This document shows positions 46,978 through 56,267 of a stretch of 64,000 bases of DNA, one piece after another. The notes beneath the pieces are model-generated. The model did no database searches, was not told the origin of the DNA, and saw only the letters and a list, made by a program, of their open reading frames with translations. The position numbers were made by a program, and so were the translations under genes. How positions within the stretch are numbered: position 1 is the stretch's first letter; every line of letters starts with the position of its first letter. Source of the stretch: Polaromonas sp. (GTDB lineage: Bacteria; Pseudomonadota; Gammaproteobacteria; Burkholderiales; Burkholderiaceae_C); NCBI GenBank assembly GCA_013298945.1, contig JAAFJR010000003.1, forward strand, positions 372,001 to 436,000, read 5' to 3'.

Positions 46978-47185
46978 GAGTTTTCTCTTTAAAAAGGAAG
47001 GGTTTGTTGGGTTCTTTTCTACGGTCGGTGCTCTTCTAATGAGAGTCTCTTAGGTAGGGTTACGCATTTTTGTTTGACTAAATCTGCGTCGTCGTCGCGG
47101 AACCACAAATTCGCTGCGAAGCCTTCTATTATATGAAAAATATGAAAGATAGGGTAAATTTTTCTAAAAACCGCATAATCGAGTC

Positions 47186-47737
47186 ATGTTGCAATATCTT
47201 CAAATATTCCGAAAAAGGGTCAATTCGGCGCTCATTTTGCTGCCCTGTATGATGTTCTCAGCTTGCACTCCCGCCCTAAATTGGCGGGAAGTGCGCCTTG
47301 AATCAGCCGATGGCAGTGTCCTAAAGGCCTCATTGCCTTGTAAACCCGACACGGCTACGCGCAAACAAGGATTAAGCGATATTCAGGTAGATTTGAGCAT
47401 GATGGGTTGTGTGGCAAATGAGACAACTTTTACTTTGTCGCGGATCCCAATAGCTAACCCGCTGGACGCGCCTAAGGTGTTGGCTTCGTGGCAAGCTGCT
47501 GGCGTGAGGAATATAGGCGGCAAACCAACGCTTATGACATCCGCGAACATTTCAGGTGCTGCAGCTTGGCCGCCCGCAACCCGTGTCACGCTCATTGGTG
47601 CTGCCACTCAGGCAGACATGATGTGGTTTGCCAAGCAAACAGCCACGGGCGTGACGCTATACCAAGCTGCCTTGTACAGCAAGCAACCCAGCAATGAGGC
47701 AACCACTACCTTTTTTGAAAGCTTGCAATTGCAATGA
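47186..47737 (+). CDS. Predicted lipoprotein of unknown function
   Basis: A 183-residue protein with a lipoprotein signal (LILLPCMMFSACTP, lipobox FSAC), then a beta-rich domain starting NWREVRLESADGSVLKASLPCKP with two further Cys. I do not recognise a named family. It overlaps the following MFS transporter gene by 4 bp (ATGA), so the two are probably co-translated. Confidence 0.65.
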   Translation: MLQYLQIFRKRVNSALILLPCMMFSACTPALNWREVRLESADGSVLKASLPCKPDTATRKQGLSDIQVDLSMMGCVANETTFTLSRIPIANPLDAPKVLASWQAAGVRNIGGKPTLMTSANISGAAAWPPATRVTLIGAATQADMMWFAKQTATGVTLYQAALYSKQPSNEATTTFFESLQLQ

Positions 47738-49098
47738 ATAGCACAGTGATAAGTTCTTCTGAAAACCAGCAATTACCCCTGAAACAAGCGATTTTGGTCT
47801 TTTTGGCGTTCGCTTTTGCCTATTTCATGTCGTCGCTGATTCGCGCCATCACCGCTACCATTTCCCCCACCTTAACCGTCGAGCTTGGCTTGCAAGCACG
47901 TGATTTGGGGCTGTTGTCTGGCGGCTACTTTTTAGGGTTTGCGGCAATGCAGCTGCCACTGGGCAAATGGCTAGACAGATTTGGCCCCAAAAAAGTGATT
48001 CTTTGCTTTTTAAGCGTGGCCGTTATTGGCTGCTTGGCGTTTGCCAAGGCGACCAGTTTCACAGGTTTACTCGCTGCGCGTGTGCTGTGCGGCGCGGGCT
48101 TGGGTGCGTGTTTGATGGCGCCGCTCACGGGTTACCGCCGCTGGCTAGCGCCCAGCAGCCAAATTCGGGCAAATTCGTGGATGCTGATGTCCGGCTCGTT
48201 CGGCTTGGTAGCATCTACCTTGCCTGTTCAGTGGCTGATGCCAATTTGGGGCTGGCGCGGCATATTCGTTGCCTTAGCCGCTATGACATTTGCAGCGATG
48301 TTGGCAATTTGGATGCTTGTTCCTGTATGGCGAACAACTGCAACTGACACCGCCATCGATACCTCCACGGATAAGCCTGATAGCGGCTACACACAGGTGT
48401 GGGCGCACCCGTACGTTCGTAGCTTGATTCCCTTGGCATTTTTCCTGTACGGCGGCTTGGTCGCGGTGCAAACGCTGTGGGTGTCGCCGTGGATGATCAA
48501 GGTGGCGGGCTACAGCGCACAAGAGGCGGCGCAAGGCTTGTTTTCCATCAACGTGTCCATGTTGCTTGCCTTTTGGCTCTGGGGCAGTATCAACCCGTGG
48601 CTGTTCCGAAAAAACATCAGTTCTGACCGCTTGATGCTGGTCGGTTTGCCGTTCAGCTTCATCATTTTAGCTATAATTATCATAGCTGTTCAGGCAATAA
48701 ATACGCCGGCTACAGCCATAAATGCCTCAATACTCACAGAAAATAAGCCATTTTCAGCGATATTAGGCGTTTTGAACACGCATGTAGGCGCGCTGTGGGC
48801 GCTGTATTGCGTCAGCTGCACGTTTATTTCGCTTTCGCAGCCAGCTATTGCCTTAGCTTTTCCAGCAGAATTGGCGGGCAGAGCATTGTCAGCCTACAAC
48901 TTGGTGCTTTTTGCGGGGGTTTTTGCGGTGCAGTGGGGCATTGGTTTGATGATTGATGGCTTCAAGGCGCTGGGTTGGTCAGAGATTGCCGCTTTTCAGG
49001 GCGCATTTTCTGTGTTTTTGCTGTGCAATGTGGCTGCTTATGTTTATTTTGCGGTGAAGCGCCCTAGAGCCCTAGGCAGAGCGTCCATGAAAGCATAA
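47734..49098 (+). CDS. Major facilitator superfamily transporter
   Basis: A 454-residue transporter with twelve predicted helices, the loop motif GKWLDRFGPKKVIL between helices 2 and 3, and the late segment AGRALSAYNLVLFAGVFAVQWGIGL. The substrate is unknown. Between helices in the second half is an extra stretch, IIAVQAINTPATAI, encoded in frame by a near-perfect dispersed repeat copy (48670-48717); similar transporters probably lack it. The frame is intact, so the protein may still work. Confidence 0.85.
   Translation: MNSTVISSSENQQLPLKQAILVFLAFAFAYFMSSLIRAITATISPTLTVELGLQARDLGLLSGGYFLGFAAMQLPLGKWLDRFGPKKVILCFLSVAVIGCLAFAKATSFTGLLAARVLCGAGLGACLMAPLTGYRRWLAPSSQIRANSWMLMSGSFGLVASTLPVQWLMPIWGWRGIFVALAAMTFAAMLAIWMLVPVWRTTATDTAIDTSTDKPDSGYTQVWAHPYVRSLIPLAFFLYGGLVAVQTLWVSPWMIKVAGYSAQEAAQGLFSINVSMLLAFWLWGSINPWLFRKNISSDRLMLVGLPFSFIILAIIIIAVQAINTPATAINASILTENKPFSAILGVLNTHVGALWALYCVSCTFISLSQPAIALAFPAELAGRALSAYNLVLFAGVFAVQWGIGLMIDGFKALGWSEIAAFQGAFSVFLLCNVAAYVYFAVKRPRALGRASMKA
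48670..48717 (+). repeat. 48-bp dispersed repeat inside the MFS transporter gene
   Basis: GCTATAATTATCATAGC, TGTTC, AGGCAATAAATACGCC, GGCTACAGCC. Apart from TGTTC in place of TGCTT it matches the consensus. It is in frame as AIIIIAVQAINTPATA; CAG replaces the consensus TAG. Confidence 0.95.
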
Positions 49099-49105
49099 TT
49101 GGGGC

Positions 49106-49561
49106 ATGAACAGCATTTTCATCATCGCCCACGCACCGCTGGCTAGTGCCTTGCGCGCCTGCGCTTTGCACGTGTTTCCGGACGTGCATTCGCAAATCGT
49201 GGCCTTTGATGTTCAGCCCAATATGCCGGCGGCTGAAACTCAAGCCAGTGTCGCCATCATGCTGGATCAATTGGCCAAAGCCACAGGCAATGCCAGCACC
49301 TTGATGCTGACTGATATTTTTGGTGCAACGCCGTGCAACGTTGCTATGAAGCTGATGGACGGCGCGAACTGCAAACTCATCGCTGGCGTCAATTTGCCTA
49401 TGTTGATGCGCGCCATGACATACCGACACGAAACGCTGGACATGCTGGTCTCACGCGCGTCGGCAGGCGGTATTCAGGGCGTGATGCCTGTTGCCGTTAC
49501 TGCTCCACAAAATCAATCTCTTAAATCCTATGATAAAAATAAACACGACCATCAGCAATAA
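49106..49561 (+). CDS. PTS EIIA component, mannose-family type
   Basis: A 151-residue EIIA of the mannose class with the phosphorylated His at residue 9 (MNSIFIIAHAPLASAL), LTDIFGATPCNVA and a C-terminal hydrophobic strand. No EIIB, IIC or IID gene is nearby, so it probably serves regulation rather than sugar uptake, as in other Burkholderiales with HPr and enzyme I. It overlaps ptsH by 32 bp in another frame, an unusually long overlap. Confidence 0.9.
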   Translation: MNSIFIIAHAPLASALRACALHVFPDVHSQIVAFDVQPNMPAAETQASVAIMLDQLAKATGNASTLMLTDIFGATPCNVAMKLMDGANCKLIAGVNLPMLMRAMTYRHETLDMLVSRASAGGIQGVMPVAVTAPQNQSLKSYDKNKHDHQQ

Positions 49562-49799
49562 ACTGGGCTTGCACGCCCGCGCATCCGCCAAATTAACCAA
49601 ATTGGCGGGGAGCTTTCCTTGCGAAGTTTGGCTGTCCAAAGGTGAGCGCCGCATCAACGCCAAAAGCATCATGGGTGTGATGATGTTGGCGGCAGGCATT
49701 GGTTCTACCGTCGAGCTTGAAACCGACGGCGCACAAGAAGCCGAGGCCAGCGCCGCGATTTTGGCGTTGATTGCCGATAAGTTTGGAGAAGGCGAGTGA
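49530..49799 (+). CDS. ptsH: Phosphocarrier protein HPr
   Basis: An 89-residue HPr with the active His in LGLHARASAKLTKLA and the regulatory Ser in INAKSIMGVMML. It carries phosphate from enzyme I to EIIA. The start is the ATG at 49530 (MIKINTTISN), inside the end of the EIIA gene; the longer upstream opening is not homologous. It lies 13 bp before ptsI. Confidence 0.94.
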   Translation: MIKINTTISNKLGLHARASAKLTKLAGSFPCEVWLSKGERRINAKSIMGVMMLAAGIGSTVELETDGAQEAEASAAILALIADKFGEGE

Positions 49800-49812
49800 G
49801 AGGTTTAAGCGC

Positions 49813-51627
49813 ATGACTTTCTCCGTCAGAGGCCTCGCTGTCGCCCAAGGCATCGCCATTGGTCGTGCAGTTCTAATTGCGTCAAGTCGGTTAGATGTTG
49901 CGCATTACTTTATTGAAGAAAGTGACGTAGAGGCTGAAATCGAGCGCGTACGCAATGGCCGCGATGCGGTGATTGACGAGCTGGGGCGGCTGCAGCACAG
50001 TGTCTCGCAAATGTCTCGTAAAGAAGCGCCGCACGAGTTGGCCGCCATGTTGGATGTGCACCTTATGCTGCTGCAAGACGACATGTTGTCAGATGGCGTG
50101 AAGCACTGGATCACCGACCGGCTGTACAACGCTGAGTGGGCACTCACGACGCAGCTGGAGTTAATAGCGCGGCAGTTTGACGACATGGAAGACGAATATT
50201 TGCGCGAGCGCAAAGCAGATCTAGAGCAAGTCGTTGAGCGTATCTTGCGCCACATGCAAGGCGTGGCCTTGCCCTTGGTGGATGGTGATGGTCAACCCAA
50301 ACGTGATACCAAGCGTGAAAATAAGCCCCGCAAAGGGCAACAAGATTTGTTGCTTGATGACACCATTGATGTGCCCTTGATTTTGGTTGCGCACGACCTT
50401 TCGCCAGCAGACATGCTGCAGTTCAAGCAAAGCGTGTTTGCCGGTTTTGTGACCGATGTGGGAGGTAAAACATCACACACTGCCATTGTGGCGCGCAGCA
50501 TGAATATTCCTGCCGTCGTGGGTGCGCGTTCTGCCAGTACCTTGATTAGGCAAGACGACTGGGTGATTATTGACGGCGATGCGGGTGTTGTCATTGTTGA
50601 TCCTAGCCCAATTATTTTGGCGGAGTATGGCTTCAAGCAACGCCAAGGTGAGCTTGAGCGCGGCCGCTTATCTCGCTTGCGCAACACACCAGCGGTGACG
50701 ATGGATGGCGAAAAAATTGAGCTGCTAGCAAACATTGAACAACCTGACGATGCTGTTGCTGCGCTCAACGCTGGAGCGGTGGGCGTAGGCTTGTTTCGCA
50801 GCGAGTTTTTGTTCATGGGACGCGACGGCAAAGGTCAATCGAAGCTGCCGAACGAAGAAGAGCAATTCCAAGCTTACAAGCGTGCTGTAGATGGCATGCA
50901 AGGTTTGCCAGTCACGATTCGAACGGTTGACATTGGGGCAGATAAGCCTTTAGATCGGCAAGAGCGCTTAGAAAAAACGCAAGACACACACCTAAACCCT
51001 GCGCTTGGGTTGCGCGCGATTCGCTGGAGTTTGGCAGACCCAGATATGTTTTTAACGCAGCTACGTGCCATTTTTCGCGCCAGTAGTTTTGGGCAAATTA
51101 AGTTGATGATTCCTATGCTGTGCGCTGTAGGCGAAATCCACCAAACCTTGGCGCTCATCAAGCAAGCCAAAGCGGATTTAGACGCTAAAAGCATTCCGTA
51201 TGGTGACGTGAAAATCGGCGCGATGATTGAGATTCCTGCTGCTGCTTTGATATTGCCAACGTTTTTAAAGTATTTCGATTTCTTATCTCTAGGAACCAAC
51301 GATTTAATCCAATATACCTTGGCCATTGACCGTGCGGATGAAGCCGTCGCACACATGTACGACCCATTGCACCCCGCAGTACTGCATTTGATAGCTAATA
51401 CGATTCAACAGTGTAAATTGCAGGGAAAAGATGTCAGCGTTTGTGGCGAAATGGCAGGGGATGTGAGTCTTACACGTCTGCTTTTAGGCATGGGCCTGCG
51501 GTGTTTTTCAATGCATCCCGCTCAAATATTGACCGTAAAACAACATATCTTGCGCACCGATACGAGCAAGTTGAAAGATTGGGTTCAGCAAGTGCTTACC
51601 TCAGAAAATCCTGCAGAAATCGTGTGA
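49813..51627 (+). CDS. ptsI: PTS enzyme I
   Basis: Enzyme I moves phosphate from phosphoenolpyruvate to HPr. The 604-residue protein has the active-site His region GGKTSHTAIVARSMNIPAVVG, and the PEP-binding domain with GVGLFRSEFLFM, LGLRAIRWSL, FLSLGTNDLIQYTLAIDR and SVCGEMAGD. I start at the ATG at 49813 (MTFSVRGL). It completes a short phosphorelay (EIIA, HPr, EI) with no sugar permease. Confidence 0.95.
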   Translation: MTFSVRGLAVAQGIAIGRAVLIASSRLDVAHYFIEESDVEAEIERVRNGRDAVIDELGRLQHSVSQMSRKEAPHELAAMLDVHLMLLQDDMLSDGVKHWITDRLYNAEWALTTQLELIARQFDDMEDEYLRERKADLEQVVERILRHMQGVALPLVDGDGQPKRDTKRENKPRKGQQDLLLDDTIDVPLILVAHDLSPADMLQFKQSVFAGFVTDVGGKTSHTAIVARSMNIPAVVGARSASTLIRQDDWVIIDGDAGVVIVDPSPIILAEYGFKQRQGELERGRLSRLRNTPAVTMDGEKIELLANIEQPDDAVAALNAGAVGVGLFRSEFLFMGRDGKGQSKLPNEEEQFQAYKRAVDGMQGLPVTIRTVDIGADKPLDRQERLEKTQDTHLNPALGLRAIRWSLADPDMFLTQLRAIFRASSFGQIKLMIPMLCAVGEIHQTLALIKQAKADLDAKSIPYGDVKIGAMIEIPAAALILPTFLKYFDFLSLGTNDLIQYTLAIDRADEAVAHMYDPLHPAVLHLIANTIQQCKLQGKDVSVCGEMAGDVSLTRLLLGMGLRCFSMHPAQILTVKQHILRTDTSKLKDWVQQVLTSENPAEIV

Positions 51628-51767
51628 AATATCACATTTTCAAACATGAAAATAATTACGTTTGTTTACTCGGGTTTCAAAAAAGTTAACAAAAATACTC
51701 ATTAGTGTCGTCAATCTAGGTAAGTTTCAGGTAATATTCACCACATTGATGTCCAATAAGGCGCTAT

Positions 51768-52433
51768 ATGCGAATACTATTTATTGAAGATGATGTGGCA
51801 ATTGCCAACGACATGGTTTCTTTCCTGACTGGAAAGGGCTTCACTGTTGCGCATGCGTCCAATATGCAAACTGCAAAAGATTTGCTGCCTACAACCAATT
51901 GGGGTGCTGTGTTACTTGAATGGTCTTTACCTGATGGTGAGGGTATCGATTTGCTGCCGATCATTCGTAAGCAAGCCGATCAAGCATCCATCATCATGAT
52001 CACGTCCAAGGGCCAAATTGCAGATCGCATAAAAGGCTTAGACGCTGGCGCTGACGATTACATGGTTAAACCGTGCGATCCGAATGAACTGCTTGCTCGT
52101 CTACGTGCGATTGAGCGCCGACGCAGTGGTGCAGCCAGTGCGATTCTAGACTGTGGCGCGTTGCAAATTGACTTGGGTCGTAACACAGTTACCGCCAATG
52201 GCGTGCCAGCCAATTTGACTGGCAAAGAATGGGCGATTTTGCGTGTTTTGGCGTCACGGCCAGACCGCTTGCACTCCAAAGAAGTGCTCACGAGCGCAAT
52301 CTACACGTTTGACGATGATATTGGCAGCAATACTTTGGAAGTGTTCATCAGTCACCTGCGTCGTAAGTTAGGTCGCGACACCATCCAAACTTACCGTGGC
52401 CAAGGCTACCGTTTGTCTGGTTACATCGGTTAA
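51768..52433 (+). CDS. Orphan OmpR-type response regulator with Glu at the phosphorylation site
   Basis: A 221-residue QseB/PmrA-like regulator: receiver domain (MRILFIEDDVAIA with the acidic pair, Thr79 in IIMITSKG, Lys101 in DYMVKPCD) and a C-terminal winged helix (LTGKEWAILRVLASRPDRL, VFISHLRRKLG, RGQGYRLSGY). Where family members have LLDLxLP, this one reads LLEWSLPDGEG, with Glu51 in place of the phospho-Asp. Glu often mimics phosphorylation, so it could be permanently active or phosphorylation-independent. No kinase gene is adjacent; it lies alone after ptsI. Confidence 0.85.
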   Translation: MRILFIEDDVAIANDMVSFLTGKGFTVAHASNMQTAKDLLPTTNWGAVLLEWSLPDGEGIDLLPIIRKQADQASIIMITSKGQIADRIKGLDAGADDYMVKPCDPNELLARLRAIERRRSGAASAILDCGALQIDLGRNTVTANGVPANLTGKEWAILRVLASRPDRLHSKEVLTSAIYTFDDDIGSNTLEVFISHLRRKLGRDTIQTYRGQGYRLSGYIG

Positions 52434-52474
52434 TCAACAACTACTCTTAAAAGCCACATACCAATCAAGCCAAT

Positions 52475-53524
52475 TTAAGTTAGCACTTGGTCTGTAGACG
52501 GCTTTTGCCATAGATTGATACCGCCTTCAATAGCGTGTTGGTCAATCGCAGCCAGTTCTTCATTTGTAAACGACAACTGCTTCAAAGCACCCACTAGCTC
52601 AACGATTTGTAGAGCGCTGCTTGCACCAACCAGTGCCGATGTGACGCGCTTGTCACGCAAAACCCAAGCAACCGCCATTTGCGCCAAGCTTTGCCCGCGC
52701 GCCAAAGCCATCTCGTTCAAGGCGCTTACATGCGTCAAATTTTGAGTACTCAGATGCTCGCTCTTGAACGAGCCACCACCCGGTTTGTTGATGCGCGCAT
52801 CCGACGGAATACCGTTCAAATACTTGTTTGTCAATAAACCTTGTGCCAGTGCGCTAAAGGCGATGCAACCCATGTCGTTGTCTTCCAGTGCGCTCAATAA
52901 ATCCGGCTCAATCCAACGGTTCAACATGCTGTAAGACGGTTGGTGAATCAAGCATGGCACTTTCAAATCACGCAAAATAGCCGCGGCTTCACGTGTTTTC
53001 GTTGCAGAATAGCTAGAGATGCCTACATAAAGCGCTTTGCCTTGTTGCACAGCCGTAGCTAGTGCACCCATGGTTTCTTCCAGCGGGGTGTCTGGGTCGA
53101 ACCGGTGCGAGTAAAAGATATCGACATAATCTAAATCCATGCGTTTCAGGCTTTGGTCAAGGCTGGCCAACACGTATTTGCGCGAACCACCACCTTGCCC
53201 ATACGGTCCCGGCCACATGTCGTAGCCCGCTTTGCTGGAGATAATCAACTCATCTCGGTACGGCTTGAAATCACGCCGCATGTGCTCGCCAAAATTGGTC
53301 TCAGCGCTGCCATACGGCGGACCATAGTTGTTAGCCAAGTCAAAATGGGTGATGCCTAGGTCAAACGCCGTGCGCAGCATGTCGCGCTGGATGTCCATGG
53401 GCGTGCTGTCGCCAAAGTTATGCCAAAGTCCTAAAGTGATGGCTGGCAGTTTCAGTCCGCTGCGCCCGACTGTCCGGTAAAGCATGCTGTCATATCGGGT
53501 TGGTGCGGCGAAGTACATGGACAT
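52475..53524 (-). CDS. Aldo/keto reductase, YghZ/L-glyceraldehyde-3-phosphate reductase type
   Basis: A 349-residue NADPH-dependent reductase with the active-site Tyr region FDLANNYGPPYGSAETNFG, the KVxSKAG-like IISSKAGYDMWPGPYG, YVDIFYSHRFDPDTPLEETM and a C-terminal NADPH site (VTSALVGASSALQI). The sequence matches the class that reduces L-glyceraldehyde 3-phosphate or small aldehydes. It lies 6 bp after lipA on the same strand, so it may be co-transcribed. Confidence 0.88.
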   Translation of the reverse strand: MSMYFAAPTRYDSMLYRTVGRSGLKLPAITLGLWHNFGDSTPMDIQRDMLRTAFDLGITHFDLANNYGPPYGSAETNFGEHMRRDFKPYRDELIISSKAGYDMWPGPYGQGGGSRKYVLASLDQSLKRMDLDYVDIFYSHRFDPDTPLEETMGALATAVQQGKALYVGISSYSATKTREAAAILRDLKVPCLIHQPSYSMLNRWIEPDLLSALEDNDMGCIAFSALAQGLLTNKYLNGIPSDARINKPGGGSFKSEHLSTQNLTHVSALNEMALARGQSLAQMAVAWVLRDKRVTSALVGASSALQIVELVGALKQLSFTNEELAAIDQHAIEGGINLWQKPSTDQVLT

Positions 53525-53530
53525 AAATCT

Positions 53531-54526
53531 TTATTGGTTGGCGATGGCGGAATGCGCATGTTCCGCCTGAATATCTGCGTGATAACTTGATCGAACCATC
53601 GCACCCACAGCCGCATGGCTAAAACCCATTTCATACGCCTTGGCTTCAAACATGTTGAAGGTGTCGGGGTGCACGTAACGCTTCACCGTCAAATGCGACA
53701 TCGAAGGGGCTAAATACTGCCCAATGGTGAGCATGTCGATGTTGTGGTCGCGCATGTCCTGCATCACTTGCAGCACTTCTTCGTCGGTTTCGCCCAGCCC
53801 GACCATGATGCCGCTTTTGGTCGGCACATTGGGGTGCAGCTCTTTGAATTTTTTGAGTAAATTCAAGCTGAACTGATAGTCAGACCCTGGTCGGGCCTCT
53901 TTGTACAAGCGTGGTGCGGTTTCTAGGTTGTGGTTCATCACATCCGGCGGCGCGGCTTTCAAAATCTCCAGCGCACGGTCGTCGCGACCCCGAAAATCGG
54001 GTACCAGCACTTCGATTTCTGTTGTGGGTGACAATTCACGGATATTTTTGATGCAATCGACAAAATGCTGCGCCCCACCGTCGCGCAAATCGTCGCGATC
54101 CACGCTGGTAATCACCACGTATTTCAATTTCAACGCCGCAATGGTTTTTGCCAAATTGACGGGTTCGTTCACATCCAAGGGGTCGGGGCGGCCGTGACCC
54201 ACATCGCAAAACGGGCAGCGGCGGGTGCACTTATCACCCATGATCATGAAAGTTGCCGTGCCTTTGCCAAAACACTCGCCGATGTTCGGGCAGCTGGCTT
54301 CCTCACACACCGTGACAAGCTTGTTGGCACGCAAAATATCTTTGATTTCGTAAAAACGGGTTGTTGGCGAACCCGCTTTGACACGGATCCAGTCTGGCTT
54401 CTTCAAGACCTCACCCTGCACCACTTTGACAGGGATGCGCGACAGCTTCGCGCCGGCTTTTTGCTTAGCCAGCGGGTTGTAATCGGCTTGAGATTGGGAT
54501 TCACGAACAATATTTGAGGTAGACAT
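53531..54526 (-). CDS. lipA: Lipoyl synthase
   Basis: LipA is a radical SAM enzyme that inserts two sulfurs into octanoyl groups to make lipoate. The 331-residue protein has both cluster sites: [21 protein letters not shown] (auxiliary cluster) and [13 protein letters not shown] (radical SAM CxxxCxxC), plus the C-terminal RSSYHA segment needed for activity. It lies on the same strand as lipB, but a gene on the opposite strand separates them. Confidence 0.96.
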   Translation of the reverse strand: MSTSNIVRESQSQADYNPLAKQKAGAKLSRIPVKVVQGEVLKKPDWIRVKAGSPTTRFYEIKDILRANKLVTVCEEASCPNIGECFGKGTATFMIMGDKCTRRCPFCDVGHGRPDPLDVNEPVNLAKTIAALKLKYVVITSVDRDDLRDGGAQHFVDCIKNIRELSPTTEIEVLVPDFRGRDDRALEILKAAPPDVMNHNLETAPRLYKEARPGSDYQFSLNLLKKFKELHPNVPTKSGIMVGLGETDEEVLQVMQDMRDHNIDMLTIGQYLAPSMSHLTVKRYVHPDTFNMFEAKAYEMGFSHAAVGAMVRSSYHADIQAEHAHSAIANQ

Positions 54527-54699
54527 GCTCGTATTTTACGCGGTTGACCGCTGTGACCTCTTACATGGCAGTGTGACGACAAAGTGATATTAGTCATGAA
54601 AAACCGGAAAGCTTATGTATCAGCTATCGCCAGTATCACAATTGGTTTGTATACTTGTCAGACCTATCCTTGCGCTTGGGTGCGTAAACTATTAAAACC

Positions 54700-55158
54700 A
54701 TGAAAAAAGTCCTTTTTGTTTGTCTGCTACTGTTGATATTCCCAGCTTTGTACGTGTACTGGTATTACTTCAATATTTATAGCGATGGCGATCGCGAAGG
54801 TGTGATGATGAAAATCTCCCGTAAAGGCGATATTTTCAAGACCTATGAAGGTGAAATCATGCAACCCGGCTTTCGCTCAGGCGGAGGAAGCATTAACTCC
54901 AACAATTTTAAATTCACAGCCAAAGACGAGGTGGTGAGTAAAAAATTGAGCGACGCCACCGGTAAAACGGTGAAAGTTCATTACGTGCAATACCGAAGAA
55001 CGTTGCCTTGGCGCGGCGAAAATTACAACGCCGACAATGCCGAAACAGGGCAATATGTGGTTGACAGTGTGCTGGAAGTCAGTGCAGCCCCTGCACCTAC
55101 TCAAAGCCAGCTGCCGCCCATGATGCTGCCCTCTACGGCTGTCACACCAAGCAAGTAA
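54700..55158 (+). CDS. Membrane-anchored protein of unknown function between lipA and lipB
   Basis: A 152-residue protein with one N-terminal membrane helix (VLFVCLLLLIFPALYVYWYY), then SDGDREGVMMKISRKGDIFKTYEGEI, FTAKDEVVSKKLSDATGKTVKVHYVQYRRTLPWRG and a Pro/Ser-rich tail. The core closely recalls short proteins of Bacteroidetes that databases often mislabel as 6-phosphogluconate dehydrogenase. No enzyme motif is visible. It runs opposite to lipA and lipB. Transfer from another phylum is possible but cannot be shown here. Confidence 0.7.
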   Translation: MKKVLFVCLLLLIFPALYVYWYYFNIYSDGDREGVMMKISRKGDIFKTYEGEIMQPGFRSGGGSINSNNFKFTAKDEVVSKKLSDATGKTVKVHYVQYRRTLPWRGENYNADNAETGQYVVDSVLEVSAAPAPTQSQLPPMMLPSTAVTPSK

Positions 55159-55193
55159 AGCGATTGCATACCTTGGCGATTCACGGCAGTGAG

Positions 55194-55943
55194 CTAAGGT
55201 ACAAGACGGCTTTGCAATTGCTTTGCGAAAAGCAGCGCTACATCTTGCACTGAGACTTCAAGTCCCAGGCTGCATAAATCAACAGTCTGTAGCCCAGTAT
55301 ACCCACAGGGGTTGATGTGAGAGAAGGGCTCTAAATCCATAGATACATTCAGTGCCACCCCGTGGTAGCTGAAATGGCGGCTGACTTTGATGCCCAAAGC
55401 TGCGATTTTGCCTAAGCCTGCAAAGTTGATAGTGGCTGATTTTTCATCATGTTGGATGCTTGGGTTGCCAACCAACCGTTTTTGCAGCCGCTGGTCCAGT
55501 ATCGCGTGTGAACTTGGATCATCCAACCGCACGTAAATTCCAGGTGCGCCGCCCACGCGGTGCCCCGTCACGTTGAAGTGCGTCAGCGTGCGGATCACCG
55601 CTTCTTCGAGGCGGTACACATATTCTTTGACAAAATAACCTGAACGCTTCAAGTTCAGCAACGGATAGGCCACCACCTGGCCTGGTCCGTGGTAAGTCAC
55701 CTGACCGCCCCGGTTGGTTTGGATGATGGGGATGCTGCCGGCATTCAAAATATGCTCTGTTTTACCCGCCAAACCTTGAGTAAAGACAGGATTATGCTCA
55801 CAAATCCATAGCTGATCAGGCAATGAATACAATGGTTCTAGGTCAATTCGACCATTGTTTTGCTGGTATCTTTCGTCCGTGAACGCTTGCATCGCCTCAT
55901 AGGTGGGCAGGTAGTCGACGCGGCCTAGAAAACGGGTGTCCAT
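55194..55943 (-). CDS. lipB: Octanoyl-[ACP]:protein N-octanoyltransferase
   Basis: LipB moves octanoyl groups from acyl carrier protein to lipoyl domains. The 249-residue enzyme has the [17 protein letters not shown] segment, the signature [21 protein letters not shown] and the catalytic Lys/Cys region [17 protein letters not shown] ... INPCGYTG. It follows the DUF493 gene by 17 bp, the usual partner. Confidence 0.95.
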   Translation of the reverse strand: MDTRFLGRVDYLPTYEAMQAFTDERYQQNNGRIDLEPLYSLPDQLWICEHNPVFTQGLAGKTEHILNAGSIPIIQTNRGGQVTYHGPGQVVAYPLLNLKRSGYFVKEYVYRLEEAVIRTLTHFNVTGHRVGGAPGIYVRLDDPSSHAILDQRLQKRLVGNPSIQHDEKSATINFAGLGKIAALGIKVSRHFSYHGVALNVSMDLEPFSHINPCGYTGLQTVDLCSLGLEVSVQDVALLFAKQLQSRLVP

Positions 55944-55960
55944 GGTGCAAAAAATCAGAT

Positions 55961-56260
55961 CTACAACACCATTTTCACCATCGGGTGCGTCGACAGCGTG
56001 CGGTACAGCTCGTCCAGCTGCTCGCGGCTGGTGGCGGTGATGGTGATGGTGATACCTAGGTAGTTACCGCCTTTACTTTCACGCAGCTCCAGCGTTTTGG
56101 CGTCAAAAGCGGGGTCAAACTCGTGCGCTACAGCGGTGATGGCGTGGACAAAGCCGTCCACTTTCGCACCCATCACCTTGATAGGGAAAGCGCAGGGGTA
56201 GACGATGAGGGATTCTTCGACTACCGAAGAGGTTGAGGCGACAGGTTTTTCAGAATTCAT
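55961..56260 (-). CDS. ybeD: DUF493 (YbeD-like) family protein
   Basis: A 99-residue protein of the YbeD/DUF493 fold, related to ACT-type regulatory domains: [25 protein letters not shown] and [24 protein letters not shown]. It commonly precedes lipB. I start at the ATG at 56260 (MNSEKPVA), 8 bp after the end of the upstream metallo-hydrolase gene. Molecular role is unknown. Confidence 0.9.
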   Translation of the reverse strand: MNSEKPVASTSSVVEESLIVYPCAFPIKVMGAKVDGFVHAITAVAHEFDPAFDAKTLELRESKGGNYLGITITITATSREQLDELYRTLSTHPMVKMVL

Positions 56261-56267
56261 ACTGCAA

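Noticed and set aside
55808-55838. Repeat-like string in lipB (ATAGCTGATCAGGCAATGAA and following bases)
   Set aside because: About 23 of 31 bases match the dispersed element, but the reading register differs from all other coding copies, and the residues ([10 protein letters not shown]) are what the LipB family normally has. Coincidence is the simpler reading.
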